A DNA stretch of 57,269 nt. Source: Methanofollis liminatans DSM 4140 (GTDB lineage: Archaea > Halobacteriota > Methanomicrobia > Methanomicrobiales > Methanofollaceae). Shown here one piece after another: positions 24,201-33,053 of the stretch. Position numbers and translations under genes: made by a program. The stretch covers positions 1,395,730 through 1,452,998 of the forward strand of contig NZ_CM001555.1 in assembly GCF_000275865.1 (NCBI RefSeq), in the 5' to 3' direction. The notes under the pieces were generated by a model. The model worked only from the letters and a program-made list of their open reading frames with translations. It made no database searches and was not told where the DNA came from. How positions within the stretch are numbered: the stretch's first letter is position 1; every line of letters begins with the position of its first letter.

Positions 24201-27186
24201 TCGCTTTATTTCAATCCACGTGCCTGCGTGAGGCACGACGTGCTATTACGGGGCGATTGCCGAGCTGCGGATATTTCAATCCACGTGCCTGCGTGAGGCA
24301 CGACTTGACCAGACGGTATCCCCGCCGACCATTACATTATTTCAATCCACGTGCCTGCGTGAGGCACGACAGGCGGTCAAAATAACCGTGTACGTGCCTG
24401 GAATTTCAATCCACGTGCCTGCGTGAGGCACGACCGTCGAGGTCGTCGCCGACGGATACATCACTGAATTTCAATCCACGTGCCTGCGTGAGGCACGACA
24501 CGACCCCGCCGCCGATCCCTCATTTGTCGGCATTTCAATCCACGTGCCTGCGTGAGGCACGACTCACCCCGGACGCCGACGCCCCGCGATACTCGATTTC
24601 AATCCACGTGCCTGCGTGAGGCACGACGTGATTGTTCTGTGCTTGGTTTTGCATTAACATTATTTCAATCCACGTGCCTGCGTGAGGCACGACATGCAGC
24701 AGGTATCGCACACGGCGACGCCCACATTTCAATCCACGTGCCTGCGTGAGGCACGACAGTTGAAATCCACATTTCCGACACCGGAACGAAATTTCAATCC
24801 ACGTGCCTGCGTGAGGCACGACCACCAACACCTACGGCTCAGGCACGCCTGAAGTATTTCAATCCACGTGCCTGCGTGAGGCACGACCACCGTCCTCGGC
24901 AACACCTCCGGCACCGCCGGATTTCAATCCACGTGCCTGCGTGAGGCACGACCGCCCTGGCGGACCTCAACCGGCACCTGAACATTTCAATCCACGTGCC
25001 TGCGTGAGGCACGACATGGCTATGTGTCTGGGTACTGGACCTCTCTGATTTCAATCCACGTGCCTGCGTGAGGCACGACTGCCCCCATACTCAGGCCGCT
25101 CAGAACACTCATATTTCAATCCACGTGCCTGCGTGAGGCACGACAGACAACGTCGCCAGACACATGGTCGTAACGGATTTCAATCCACGTGCCTGCGTGA
25201 GGCACGACCCGGCCTTGAAAGAAGAACATCCGTGGCTTAAGATTTCAATCCACGTGCCTGCGTGAGGCACGACGATGACCCACTGGAAAAATATCGCCAC
25301 CTCTACATTTCAATCCACGTGCCTGCGTGAGGCACGACCTCGACCACGGATGCCTTCATCCCGGATGGGACATTTCAATCCACGTGCCTGCGTGAGGCAC
25401 GACCCGCCTGCTCATGGATGACCACGACACCCTTCTATTTCAATCCACGTGCCTGCGTGAGGCACGACCCCGGTTTGCGGGCACGTTGATCATGCCGATG
25501 TATTTCAATCCACGTGCCTGCGTGAGGCACGACCCTTCTGCATCACATATTCGACATCGGCCTCCGTATTTCAATCCACGTGCCTGCGTGAGGCACGACC
25601 AGGTAGCACCGGCCTTCAACCGGCATCTGCGGATTTCAATCCACGTGCCTGCGTGAGGCACGACCCATAGGCCCTCCGCAGTTTGTCAGAGAGTTCGGTA
25701 TTTCAATCCACGTGCCTGCGTGAGGCACGACCGACTACTCGAGTTTCAATGGTGTCGTCGTTGTAATTTCAATCCACGTGCCTGCGTGAGGCACGACCAC
25801 CGGCTTACCCATCGCCATGCACTCCTGCTCATTTCAATCCACGTGCCTGCGTGAGGCACGACCATCCGATCCTCCGTGACCATGCGGAACCACTCAATTT
25901 CAATCCACGTGCCTGCGTGAGGCACGACCGGGTGCCTCGGCTACCTTAGAACCGTCAAAGACATTTCAATCCACGTGCCTGCGTGAGGCACGACCCGGAT
26001 CGGGTGTATCATGTGCCCCATGCAGGGCACATTTCAATCCACGTGCCTGCGTGAGGCACGACCGCCCGCCCTCATCATCTCCCCTGCCGCCCGTGATATT
26101 TCAATCCACGTGCCTGCGTGAGGCACGACCGAGGTCGTGCAGTTCATCCGGGCGCATTATCCTATTTCAATCCACGTGCCTGCGTGAGGCACGACCATCG
26201 TCCTTATGCGCATGTGGAAACGCCCCGATATTTCAATCCACGTGCCTGCGTGAGGCACGACCACTCTGCCCCGCACACCTCGCACGTGAAGATCATATTT
26301 CAATCCACGTGCCTGCGTGAGGCACGACCGGGAGAGGTCCCACACGGTGAGGGCGACCCCTGAATTTCAATCCACGTGCCTGCGTGAGGCACGACCGAGA
26401 TCACAGCATGACACACATCGAGATCAGCATTTCAATCCACGTGCCTGCGTGAGGCACGACCGTCAAGGGCGTTCGGGTCAAGACGTTCGACGTATTTCAA
26501 TCCACGTGCCTGCGTGAGGCACGACCCGACCTGGGTCGTTGTGTGATCTTTACAGCCGACATTTCAATCCACGTGCCTGCGTGAGGCACGACCCCTGTCC
26601 TCGATCGGCAACCGCCGGGGCGACATATTTCAATCCACGTGCCTGCGTGAGGCACGACCCTGATGCCCCCTTCTGCGTCTCCCACCACACCTTATTTCAA
26701 TCCACGTGCCTGCGTGAGGCACGACCGCATTCATCCCCGCCATCACGGCACCTCGATATAATTTCAATCCACGTGCCTGCGTGAGGCACGACCGGCGAAC
26801 CCGGCGAGAGTGGCAATACATCCCATATTTCAATCCACGTGCCTGCGTGAGGCACGACCGGCGAGGTCAAGCCGGTATCGGAGTTCTACCGATTTCAATC
26901 CACGTGCCTGCGTGAGGCACGACGCCTTCGTTGCCGAAGCCGATCAGACGATCTTCATTTCAATCCACGTGCCTGCGTGAGGCACGACCGCGCGCTCTTG
27001 TGGTTCGTCGTATCCGGTATGATTTCAATCCACGTGCCTGCGTGAGGCACGACCTTTCAGTTCCCGCCGAGGAAGCCCAAGCACGACCCATTTCAATCCA
27101 CGTGCCTGCGTGAGGCACGACCACGCCCGGAACGTTTTATGACTGTATCACCGGATTTCAATCCACGTGCCTGCGTGAGGCACGAC
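21277..27186 (-). CRISPR. Type I-C CRISPR array, 91 repeats and 90 spacers
   Basis: A 32-bp repeat recurs 91 times; on this strand it begins ATTTCAATCCACG and ends GAGGCACGAC. Inside, CGTGCCT and AGGCACG pair as a 7-bp stem with a GCGTG loop. Read on the minus strand it starts GTCG and ends GGATTGAAAT, the type I-C pattern, so the crRNA is transcribed leftwards from a leader near 27187-27457. Spacers are 31-37 nt, mostly 32-34. No variant repeat was noticed by eye, not even at the distal end (21277). The spacer at 23332-23362 is contained in that at 23524-23556. Cas5c should cut within the repeat stem-loop region, and the interference genes lie at 29.6-35.3 kb. Confidence 0.99.
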
Positions 27187-27457
27187 CTCTACACTATATA
27201 TTGGAGGACAAATATCTTTCTTGCCCCAACGTCGCAGTATTGTCACCATATCCGATAACAAGCATAAACAACATAGAACGGCAGCCTGAAACACGAAAAC
27301 AGCGCATCACACCACCAGCCGCCTCTGCCATGCCGCGGTACACTTCAGAAATGCCAGAAAAATACTCCGTGTTGAAAAACATCCAAGATCTGCCCGATCG
27401 CGAACCTCCCCGGGAAAACATGGGCACTACACCTTCGCAACACCCCAAAAGACATCA
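27187..27457 (-). promoter_or_regulatory. CRISPR leader between cas2 and the array
   Basis: This 271-bp stretch has no gene and separates cas2 from the leader-proximal repeat. On the minus strand it ends CTCCAATATATAGTGTAGAG directly before the first repeat. The TATA-like AATATATAG (about 27193-27201) is so near the repeat that a transcript starting 25 bases downstream would begin inside repeat 1; a weaker AGATATTTG lies some 15 bases further out. It should hold the promoter of the pre-crRNA and the site where Cas1-Cas2 insert new spacers. Confidence 0.75.
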
Positions 27458-27757
27458 CTACAGGATCAGCACATCCTCGACATTCAGCCCCGGCTTTGCC
27501 CCCACATGTTCCACATGATCCCGACCATGCTTCCCAAGATTATAATATCGTATGCTATCAATCACGGGATCAATGGTCTCACCGATTCTCACCTTCATCT
27601 CCATCAATTGAACCGAATCCACTACGCACTCAAAGACCGAGTTCTGCACGCGTGTCCCATAATTCGTGCAGATCCTCGCGACCGTGCGCAATCTGCGCCG
27701 CCCTTCCGGGGTCTCGGTATTTACATCGTATGTCACCAGAACAAACACCACGCTCAC
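27458..27757 (-). CDS. cas2: CRISPR adaptation protein Cas2
   Basis: A 99-residue ferredoxin-like protein of the Cas2 family: VLVTYDVNTETPEGRRRL with the conserved aspartate after the first strand, then NYGTRVQNSVFECVVD and a C-terminal strand. Cas2 bridges two Cas1 dimers in the spacer integrase. The GTG at 27757 overlaps the cas1 stop codon (GTGA) and gives the normal length; longer readings enter cas1. Confidence 0.95.
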   Translation of the reverse strand: MSVVFVLVTYDVNTETPEGRRRLRTVARICTNYGTRVQNSVFECVVDSVQLMEMKVRIGETIDPVIDSIRYYNLGKHGRDHVEHVGAKPGLNVEDVLIL

Positions 27758-28788
27758 CTCACCACGAACGGCGGATACCCATCGATATCCCCACGCAGGT
27801 ACCGGGCCAGCAACATTGCCTGTGCATACGGCAGAAGGCCAACTGGAATCCGCTCGTCCAGATATCCGTGCATAACCTCTTCTGTCTTCCGTCGCTGCCA
27901 TGCTGCAAGAACCGTCTTCCGCGCTGCATCCGTCAGGAGCACCGCCCCGTTCTCCTTCACCAGGAAATCATCCGCCGCAACAACCCGGTTATTGATCAGA
28001 CTCAACACAAACCGGTCTCCGAGATACGGCCGGAATTCCTCCATCAGATCCAGCGCAAGGCTCATCCGTCCCGGTCGGGCGCGGTGGAGAAAACCCACCT
28101 GCGGATCAAGCCCCACGGATTCGAGAGCCGAAGCGCAATCCACCGCGATCAGCGTATAGATAAACGACAATAGAGCATTCACCCGGTTCAGCGGAGGCCT
28201 TCTGCTCCTGAACTCGAACGCAAACGCAGGATCTTGCGACAGAATCAGATCGTCGAAACAATCAAAGTAATACTTCGACAGAATCCCTTCACGGCCCCGG
28301 AGTTCGTTCAGTGTATCGGATGGCGACTCTCTCAACTGGTGAACACCCTCCGTCAGCCATTGAAGACGCTCTGAAAATGCAGGCGATGTCTTCTCAGGAT
28401 GGTCACGGCCAAACCGGAGGAGGACGCTCCGACAGTTCAGCATCTTTCCGAGCACGCAGTTCATCGCAATCTGCGCCGCGGCCCCCTCATCGTCCGAAAG
28501 GAGATACTGCCGCTTACGGAGCAGCACGTTCCCGGACACACGGCCTGAGACCCGTCCGAGAAACTTCCCGTACGGCGACACAAAGGCAAGCCCCACATTG
28601 CGTGATGCGCACAACTCCATAACGCCCGGACTTGCCCCCATAAACCCAAAACAGATGACCCCCTCCAAGTTGTGAATGGGGATCCGTCCCACCTCATTCC
28701 GCTCAACGGAAACGACGATATTCTCTCCGTCTTTCTTGAGGTAAGATTCTGGATTGGTGATGTACAGGGTGTTCAGGAGTTTTCTCAT
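27754..28788 (-). CDS. cas1: CRISPR integrase Cas1 (type I-C)
   Basis: A 344-residue Cas1 with the beta-rich N-terminal domain (LLNTLYITNPESYLKKDG) and the catalytic C-terminal domain, whose signature VGLDPQVGFLHRARPGRMSL includes the metal-binding His, followed by ALDLMEEFRPY with the acidic ligand. It inserts spacers at the leader end with Cas2. It overlaps cas4 (ATGA, 28785-28788) and cas2 (GTGA). Base composition is closer to that of the host than in the effector genes to the right. Confidence 0.97.
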   Translation of the reverse strand: MRKLLNTLYITNPESYLKKDGENIVVSVERNEVGRIPIHNLEGVICFGFMGASPGVMELCASRNVGLAFVSPYGKFLGRVSGRVSGNVLLRKRQYLLSDDEGAAAQIAMNCVLGKMLNCRSVLLRFGRDHPEKTSPAFSERLQWLTEGVHQLRESPSDTLNELRGREGILSKYYFDCFDDLILSQDPAFAFEFRSRRPPLNRVNALLSFIYTLIAVDCASALESVGLDPQVGFLHRARPGRMSLALDLMEEFRPYLGDRFVLSLINNRVVAADDFLVKENGAVLLTDAARKTVLAAWQRRKTEEVMHGYLDERIPVGLLPYAQAMLLARYLRGDIDGYPPFVVR

Positions 28789-29447
28789 GCATCATCCCTT
28801 CCAACACAGGCAGTAAGGTAGCGATCAACCGACCTTCTGCGGGATGAAACGGCCGGCATACAGAGTTCGATAAGCGAACAGTTCTTGCAGTGCGGCAGTA
28901 GAACCGCCGGGGGAGTGATGCCCGCGTCGTAGAGTGCATACATCCCGGCGACTAACTCCGCCACCCGGTTGCGAAGTTCATCATCGAAAAACACCTCTAC
29001 CCGCCGTCGGGTCTTGCCATAATATAAATACCCGCGCTCAATACGCGTCCGGTACATCTCTTCAAGGCAGATCGCCTGGGCGCACAGCTGGACCTCGTCG
29101 CGATCGTCCGGCTTCTTCCTCCCCGCCTTGTACTCCACCGGCACGACGGTCCAGCGTCCTTCCCGTCCGGGGATCATAACTCCTTCATCCGACCGATGAT
29201 ACTCCACCACGTCCGCAACACCGTATATCTTCAGCGCGTGGGAGACCAAGGGCACACTCCGCGAGATTAGCACATCCCCCCGGCTCTCCGTGAAGAAGGG
29301 GTCGTCCGCATTCCTGTGCATCTGCCTCCCGCCGAAGGTGAGCACGTTCTCCTTCCACACTTGCTCGATGTGGATGAGCGCCCACTGACGTCTACAGAAT
29401 GCAAAATGCTGGATGCCGCTGAGCATGAGGTAGTCGTCAGGGTCCAT
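28785..29447 (-). CDS. cas4: CRISPR exonuclease Cas4
   Basis: The 220-residue protein has the Cas4 layout: an N-terminal cysteine in IQHFAFCRRQWALIHIE, the RecB-like nuclease core with VPVEYKAGRKKPDDRDEVQLCAQA, and three C-terminal cysteines in LPHCKNCSLIELCMP that complete an iron-sulfur cluster. Cas4 trims prespacers and selects those with a proper PAM. It overlaps cas1 by four bases. A TATA-like site upstream and a 144-bp gap to cas3 suggest that cas4-cas1-cas2 can be transcribed on its own. Confidence 0.96.
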   Translation of the reverse strand: MDPDDYLMLSGIQHFAFCRRQWALIHIEQVWKENVLTFGGRQMHRNADDPFFTESRGDVLISRSVPLVSHALKIYGVADVVEYHRSDEGVMIPGREGRWTVVPVEYKAGRKKPDDRDEVQLCAQAICLEEMYRTRIERGYLYYGKTRRRVEVFFDDELRNRVAELVAGMYALYDAGITPPAVLLPHCKNCSLIELCMPAVSSRRRSVDRYLTACVGRDDA

Positions 29448-29470
29448 GGAAGTTCTGATCCCGATATGGC

Positions 29471-29480
29471 ATTATTATAA
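29471..29480 (-). promoter_or_regulatory. Possible promoter of cas4-cas1-cas2
   Basis: On the minus strand TTATAATAAT lies about 25-30 bases before the cas4 ATG, so transcription would begin almost at the start codon. It is the only sizeable gap in the otherwise overlapping cas series. Confidence 0.45.
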
Positions 29481-29518
29481 GTTGTATCATAAAAATCTAT
29501 CAATGGACGTGACCGCCC

Positions 29519-29629
29519 ATGGAGAAAGGGATGATCAGGATGCCAGAGCAGGTACGGGAGATCGCCAGGATGATCTACCTCGACGTATTCCCTAATACAG
29601 GAGGAGTTCGGGCTCAGATTTTTGAATAA
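29519..29629 (+). pseudogene. 36-codon frame in the cas3-cas4 gap, possible scar
   Basis: On the plus strand a frame from ATG 29519 reads MEKGMIRMPEQVREIARMIY and ends at 29629, inside the last codons of cas3. It has protein-like residue content, no clear Shine-Dalgarno sequence and no recognised family. It may be what is left of a gene destroyed when the effector and adaptation modules were joined. Confidence 0.25.
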
Positions 29630-31772
29630 TTCCCGCCATATATCCCAGAAAATCGTCGTATGCGAGATTCCAGTGGTAAATGTCTTCTGCGATTTGTGGT
29701 ATACGCAGTTCTTGCAGTTTATAGTTGGCTATTTGCAGCGAATGCTTCTGTAATTCACGCCAGTCACAATGCCCATTGCGTATTCTATCGACGATTTTTA
29801 TGTCTGCCACCGCAATACGTGTATCCGAGTTGATTACCTTGAAATTCTTTTCTACAAACGGGAAATCCTTGTTACATTCTTTTTTAAGCAACACCCTGTG
29901 TATCGGCTTGCTGCCATATTCCTTAAGTTCCTGCTCGATAGCCCCGGTCACGAGGGATGGGGAAATGTCGATTCCTGTTTCTATGAGCTTACGTAGGACT
30001 GTGGCGGAATTTTTTATGTCGGGATTTGATTTTAACATATTGCTCTCTGAAAGACAAAATGTGTGCATTTTAGAAACTCCGTATTCACCATTTCGGTTGA
30101 CACGCCCCGCCGCCTGCAACAGCGAGGTCAACGATGCAAGCTCCCGGAAACCGGTCCTAAACGAGAAATCAACGCCTGCCTCCACGCAGGATGTAGCAAC
30201 AAGCACCCAGTCGTCATCATCGGACCCGTTAAGCCGCGCCTTCACCCGCTCAAGTGTTTTCTCCCTGTCGCTCGGCGTAAGCGAGGTTGACAGATGCTCT
30301 ACACGCCCGCGCCCGTACTTCTCGCAAATATACTTTGCAACTACCGCCGCGCTTTGCACTGTATTGAGTATAACAAGCCTCGGTCCTTGTGATTGCGCCA
30401 CAACTTCAACAAACGTCTCCAGCGGCTGCGGCGTCAGGTTAGCCCGATACTCGATGCGCTTGCCTTCGAATGCGTTGAGCGAAGCCCTTAAAGATGGATC
30501 TGCTATATTTGGCACTTCCAACTTTTGTCCGGAGATCTCTTTTATTTCCCAGAATTGATTCAGCGAACCTGAAGCCAGAATCCAATAACAGGACCATTCT
30601 TTGGCGTAAATATTAATCCACCGCCATGCTAACGGCAATAAGTGCGCAGGCAGCGCACCGTGCGCTTCGTCCACGAATACTGCGCTGCCCGCCAACTCAT
30701 GCAACCGCCTAAGCGCGGACGGAGTTTTCGCCGCAAGGGTTTCAAAGAACGCAACCGCTGTGGTGACGATGATCGGCGCGCGCCATAGCGCTGTGAGATG
30801 CCGTGTATCCTCGCTTTCAAATTCGGCGCGATGGTGCAGTTCAGCCACAACCTCTTCGCCATTTTCATCCGGGAAAACCAGTGCTTCACGGTATTTCTCG
30901 ACCGACTGCTGGATGATATTTGTAAACGGCAACACCACAAATATCCGGCGCAATCCATGCTTACTCGCTTGAGCCAAAAGATGCGCCATTACCGCAGTTG
31001 TCTTGCCTGAACCGACGGGAGCGTCACAGGAAGCAATGTTTTCGCATACTGGGGAGTTCCTACACGCCGTATACATTTCAGAGCGCAGTCTATTTCGTTC
31101 GTCATCTTCGCCCGATTTTCTAAGCGTTTCGACATAGTGGTCTAATAGCACGAGACGCTCTGCCGGGCGAAGCGGAATAATATCCACCGACTCAGGATAC
31201 TTACCGTAATGTGAAGCGGTATCGGTGTGGTCGGCATCAACCAGGCAAGACAGCAGCATACGCAGGAATATCGATAAATCCCCAGATGGCATAGCGTTCT
31301 CTATTGGCGGTCTTGCGGTTACACTGCTGCTGTGTATTTGCGAATACTCCAATAACGCCGCATCAACCCGAGCCTTTACATTATCATCGCGGAACGCGGA
31401 ACCTTCGCGGATGCTTTCCTTGCAAAAATCCGGAAGTCCAATATGGTGCGCCGCGACAGAAACAGCCGCAAGAAGGGCCGGGGATGCATCGTCCAGCAAA
31501 AAAGCCGCACCCGCATCTGCATGATTAAGTGGCAGACGTTTTGCCGTTTTCTGGCCGGACAAAATAAGTTGATTTTCCTCATCAAGTTTACCCAGATCGT
31601 GGTAAACTGCCGCAATTTCCGCTGTATTTAAAAGCAATGCGCCATCAGCAAGAGAGTATCGGGCGGCGTCAGACGCATGACGCCGGGTTCGTTCCAATAC
31701 TCCATTGATATGCTGCACATATGTCTGGGCGGGATACCCATCCTTCGGACTATGAGCGAAATATTCTATCAT
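29592..31772 (-). CDS. cas3: CRISPR helicase-nuclease Cas3 (HD-DExH fusion, type I-C)
   Basis: The 726-residue protein joins an N-terminal HD nuclease (AVYHDLGK with His58-Asp59, NHADAGA at 83-89, AHHIGL at 108) with a superfamily 2 helicase: Walker A APVGSGKT at 251-258, VDEAH at 367-371, LASGS and the motif VI QAAGRVNRNGE. It degrades DNA flagged by Cascade. Its ATG overlaps the cas7 stop (ATGA). In the usual type I-C order cas3 comes first; here it follows cas7. Local GC is near 48 percent, lower than in cas1. Confidence 0.97.
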   Translation of the reverse strand: MIEYFAHSPKDGYPAQTYVQHINGVLERTRRHASDAARYSLADGALLLNTAEIAAVYHDLGKLDEENQLILSGQKTAKRLPLNHADAGAAFLLDDASPALLAAVSVAAHHIGLPDFCKESIREGSAFRDDNVKARVDAALLEYSQIHSSSVTARPPIENAMPSGDLSIFLRMLLSCLVDADHTDTASHYGKYPESVDIIPLRPAERLVLLDHYVETLRKSGEDDERNRLRSEMYTACRNSPVCENIASCDAPVGSGKTTAVMAHLLAQASKHGLRRIFVVLPFTNIIQQSVEKYREALVFPDENGEEVVAELHHRAEFESEDTRHLTALWRAPIIVTTAVAFFETLAAKTPSALRRLHELAGSAVFVDEAHGALPAHLLPLAWRWINIYAKEWSCYWILASGSLNQFWEIKEISGQKLEVPNIADPSLRASLNAFEGKRIEYRANLTPQPLETFVEVVAQSQGPRLVILNTVQSAAVVAKYICEKYGRGRVEHLSTSLTPSDREKTLERVKARLNGSDDDDWVLVATSCVEAGVDFSFRTGFRELASLTSLLQAAGRVNRNGEYGVSKMHTFCLSESNMLKSNPDIKNSATVLRKLIETGIDISPSLVTGAIEQELKEYGSKPIHRVLLKKECNKDFPFVEKNFKVINSDTRIAVADIKIVDRIRNGHCDWRELQKHSLQIANYKLQELRIPQIAEDIYHWNLAYDDFLGYMAGIIQKSEPELLLY

Positions 31773-32650
31773 AATTCCATCAAATCGACCACACCACCAA
31801 CCCGAGATTTGAGAGTATCTGGCAAAGAAGTCTTGTCCTTGTAGTCAGACCACTCATTGGAGGGATCAGACACATTGCCTATGCGAGTAGGCGTCAACGC
31901 CTCAAGCAACAGATAGTCCGGACAGCTTCCAAGCGCGTTTATATGCTCGATATACCAGGCATGGCGGATTCGCACATCCGGACGTATAGCCGAGCGATTC
32001 AAATCATATGCCTTCGGGATCAACAGTTTGAGCAACTCTATATCGTCCGGGGTGCAGCCGCTCTTTCCCGCGTAGTTTGGATTGACAAAGAAAGGCATAC
32101 AGTACACGCCATGCTGTACGATACGGAACGCAAGCGGTGCCATGCCGGCATTTTTACCCTCTTGCACACCGGCTTTATTTGTGTTGGTATGGCGCACAAT
32201 GGCTATCGGTGATATGGAAACTCCAACACCAAACTGCACCACACCGGTCTTGATGAAGCCTTTTGCCCCACCTTCTTCAAGGAACGTGTTGCCGAATACG
32301 CGGGCATCCCAATATTTTTTTACGAAGGTGCTTTCGAGGAAGGACTGTTGGTTAAATTTCTCGTTATCGCCCATTTCCTTTTTAATTTCATCACGGTTGC
32401 GCCCACGCGATTCGAGTATGCGGTATTGGTCTGATTTTTTACTAAACTTCTCCGGCAGACTTTTAAAGAATGGGCTATCCGAATCCTCCAGCAAATCGCG
32501 TAGCTTACGTTTGAAGGATACAGGTGATATTTCGCCACGGCCATTCGGGCGCTGGCGAGGTTCGCTCTCCCGATCGGGGTCGCCATTAGGATTTGAGTTC
32601 ACGGCTTCTATTATCAGAAGCCCTGTTGCGCGTTTCATTTCATTTGTCAT
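31769..32650 (-). CDS. cas7: Cascade backbone protein Cas7c (Csd2)
   Basis: A 293-residue Cas7 of the Csd2 type: LIIEAVNSNPNGDPDRESEP at the N terminus is the family signature, and IRHAWYIEHINALGSCPDYL lies in the C-terminal half. Several copies coat the crRNA in the type I-C complex. GGAGG stands nine bases before the ATG. The coding sequence is AT-rich in places (about 40 percent GC near 32350). Confidence 0.96.
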   Translation of the reverse strand: MTNEMKRATGLLIIEAVNSNPNGDPDRESEPRQRPNGRGEISPVSFKRKLRDLLEDSDSPFFKSLPEKFSKKSDQYRILESRGRNRDEIKKEMGDNEKFNQQSFLESTFVKKYWDARVFGNTFLEEGGAKGFIKTGVVQFGVGVSISPIAIVRHTNTNKAGVQEGKNAGMAPLAFRIVQHGVYCMPFFVNPNYAGKSGCTPDDIELLKLLIPKAYDLNRSAIRPDVRIRHAWYIEHINALGSCPDYLLLEALTPTRIGNVSDPSNEWSDYKDKTSLPDTLKSRVGGVVDLMEL

Positions 32651-32672
32651 CTGTTCATACCTCCTCAGTAGA

Positions 32673-33053
32673 TTATTTGTTCGTCAATTTGGGAAGATCC
32701 GCAAGGTAACCAATAAACAACTGTGCTTTTTCCAGGTCGCCGAACCGGATATTCTCTGTCAGGCTTTGATGCAGTTGTGGCATGAGTGCACCATACTGCC
32801 GCATGTACCACACCGCTAAACCGCTTTTCTCCTTGCCCTGCCGCCTGTACTGATCTGCCCACGCTATGTACGGAATCATTCGCGTACAGAGCAGAGCCAC
32901 GGCCTGGGCCGGCGTTTCTGACGCCGTTACGAACACAGAGTTTCCCGCCAGTTGTGGCGGCACTTCACCGTCGCGCTTGATCTCACAATACAGCGCGTGC
33001 AGCTCGTCGGATATTTTCAGTAGCTGCCCGATTGAATATGCCGTGTCTTGCAT
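32673..33053 (-). CDS. cas11c: Small subunit Cas11c from an internal start within cas8c
   Basis: Inside cas8c an ATG at 33053 is preceded by GGAGGA (33058-33063) with a four-to-five-base spacing, the ideal arrangement for ribosome entry. It gives a 126-residue helical protein starting MQDTAYSIGQLLKISDELHA. In type I-C systems studied before, the small Cascade subunit Cas11 is made in just this way from the 3' end of cas8c and is needed for a stable complex. The start is seen in the sequence; its use is inferred. Confidence 0.82.
   Translation of the reverse strand: MQDTAYSIGQLLKISDELHALYCEIKRDGEVPPQLAGNSVFVTASETPAQAVALLCTRMIPYIAWADQYRRQGKEKSGLAVWYMRQYGALMPQLHQSLTENIRFGDLEKAQLFIGYLADLPKLTNK

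Noticed and set aside
24371-24402. Spacer containing ACGTGCCTG, as in the repeat
   Set aside because: A nine-base match to the repeat is expected by chance among 90 spacers; the flanks do not match, so it is not a partial repeat.
21277-27186. Many open frames of 60-180 codons over the array with recurring FNPRACVRHD, FQSTCLREAR or VVPHAGTWIEI peptides
   Set aside because: They are only translations of the CRISPR repeat, whose period often keeps a frame open. No starts, ribosome sites or protein families are present.
27187-27518. 105-codon plus-strand frame through the leader and the end of cas2
   Set aside because: No ribosome site, no family, and it lies antisense to cas2 and in the leader.
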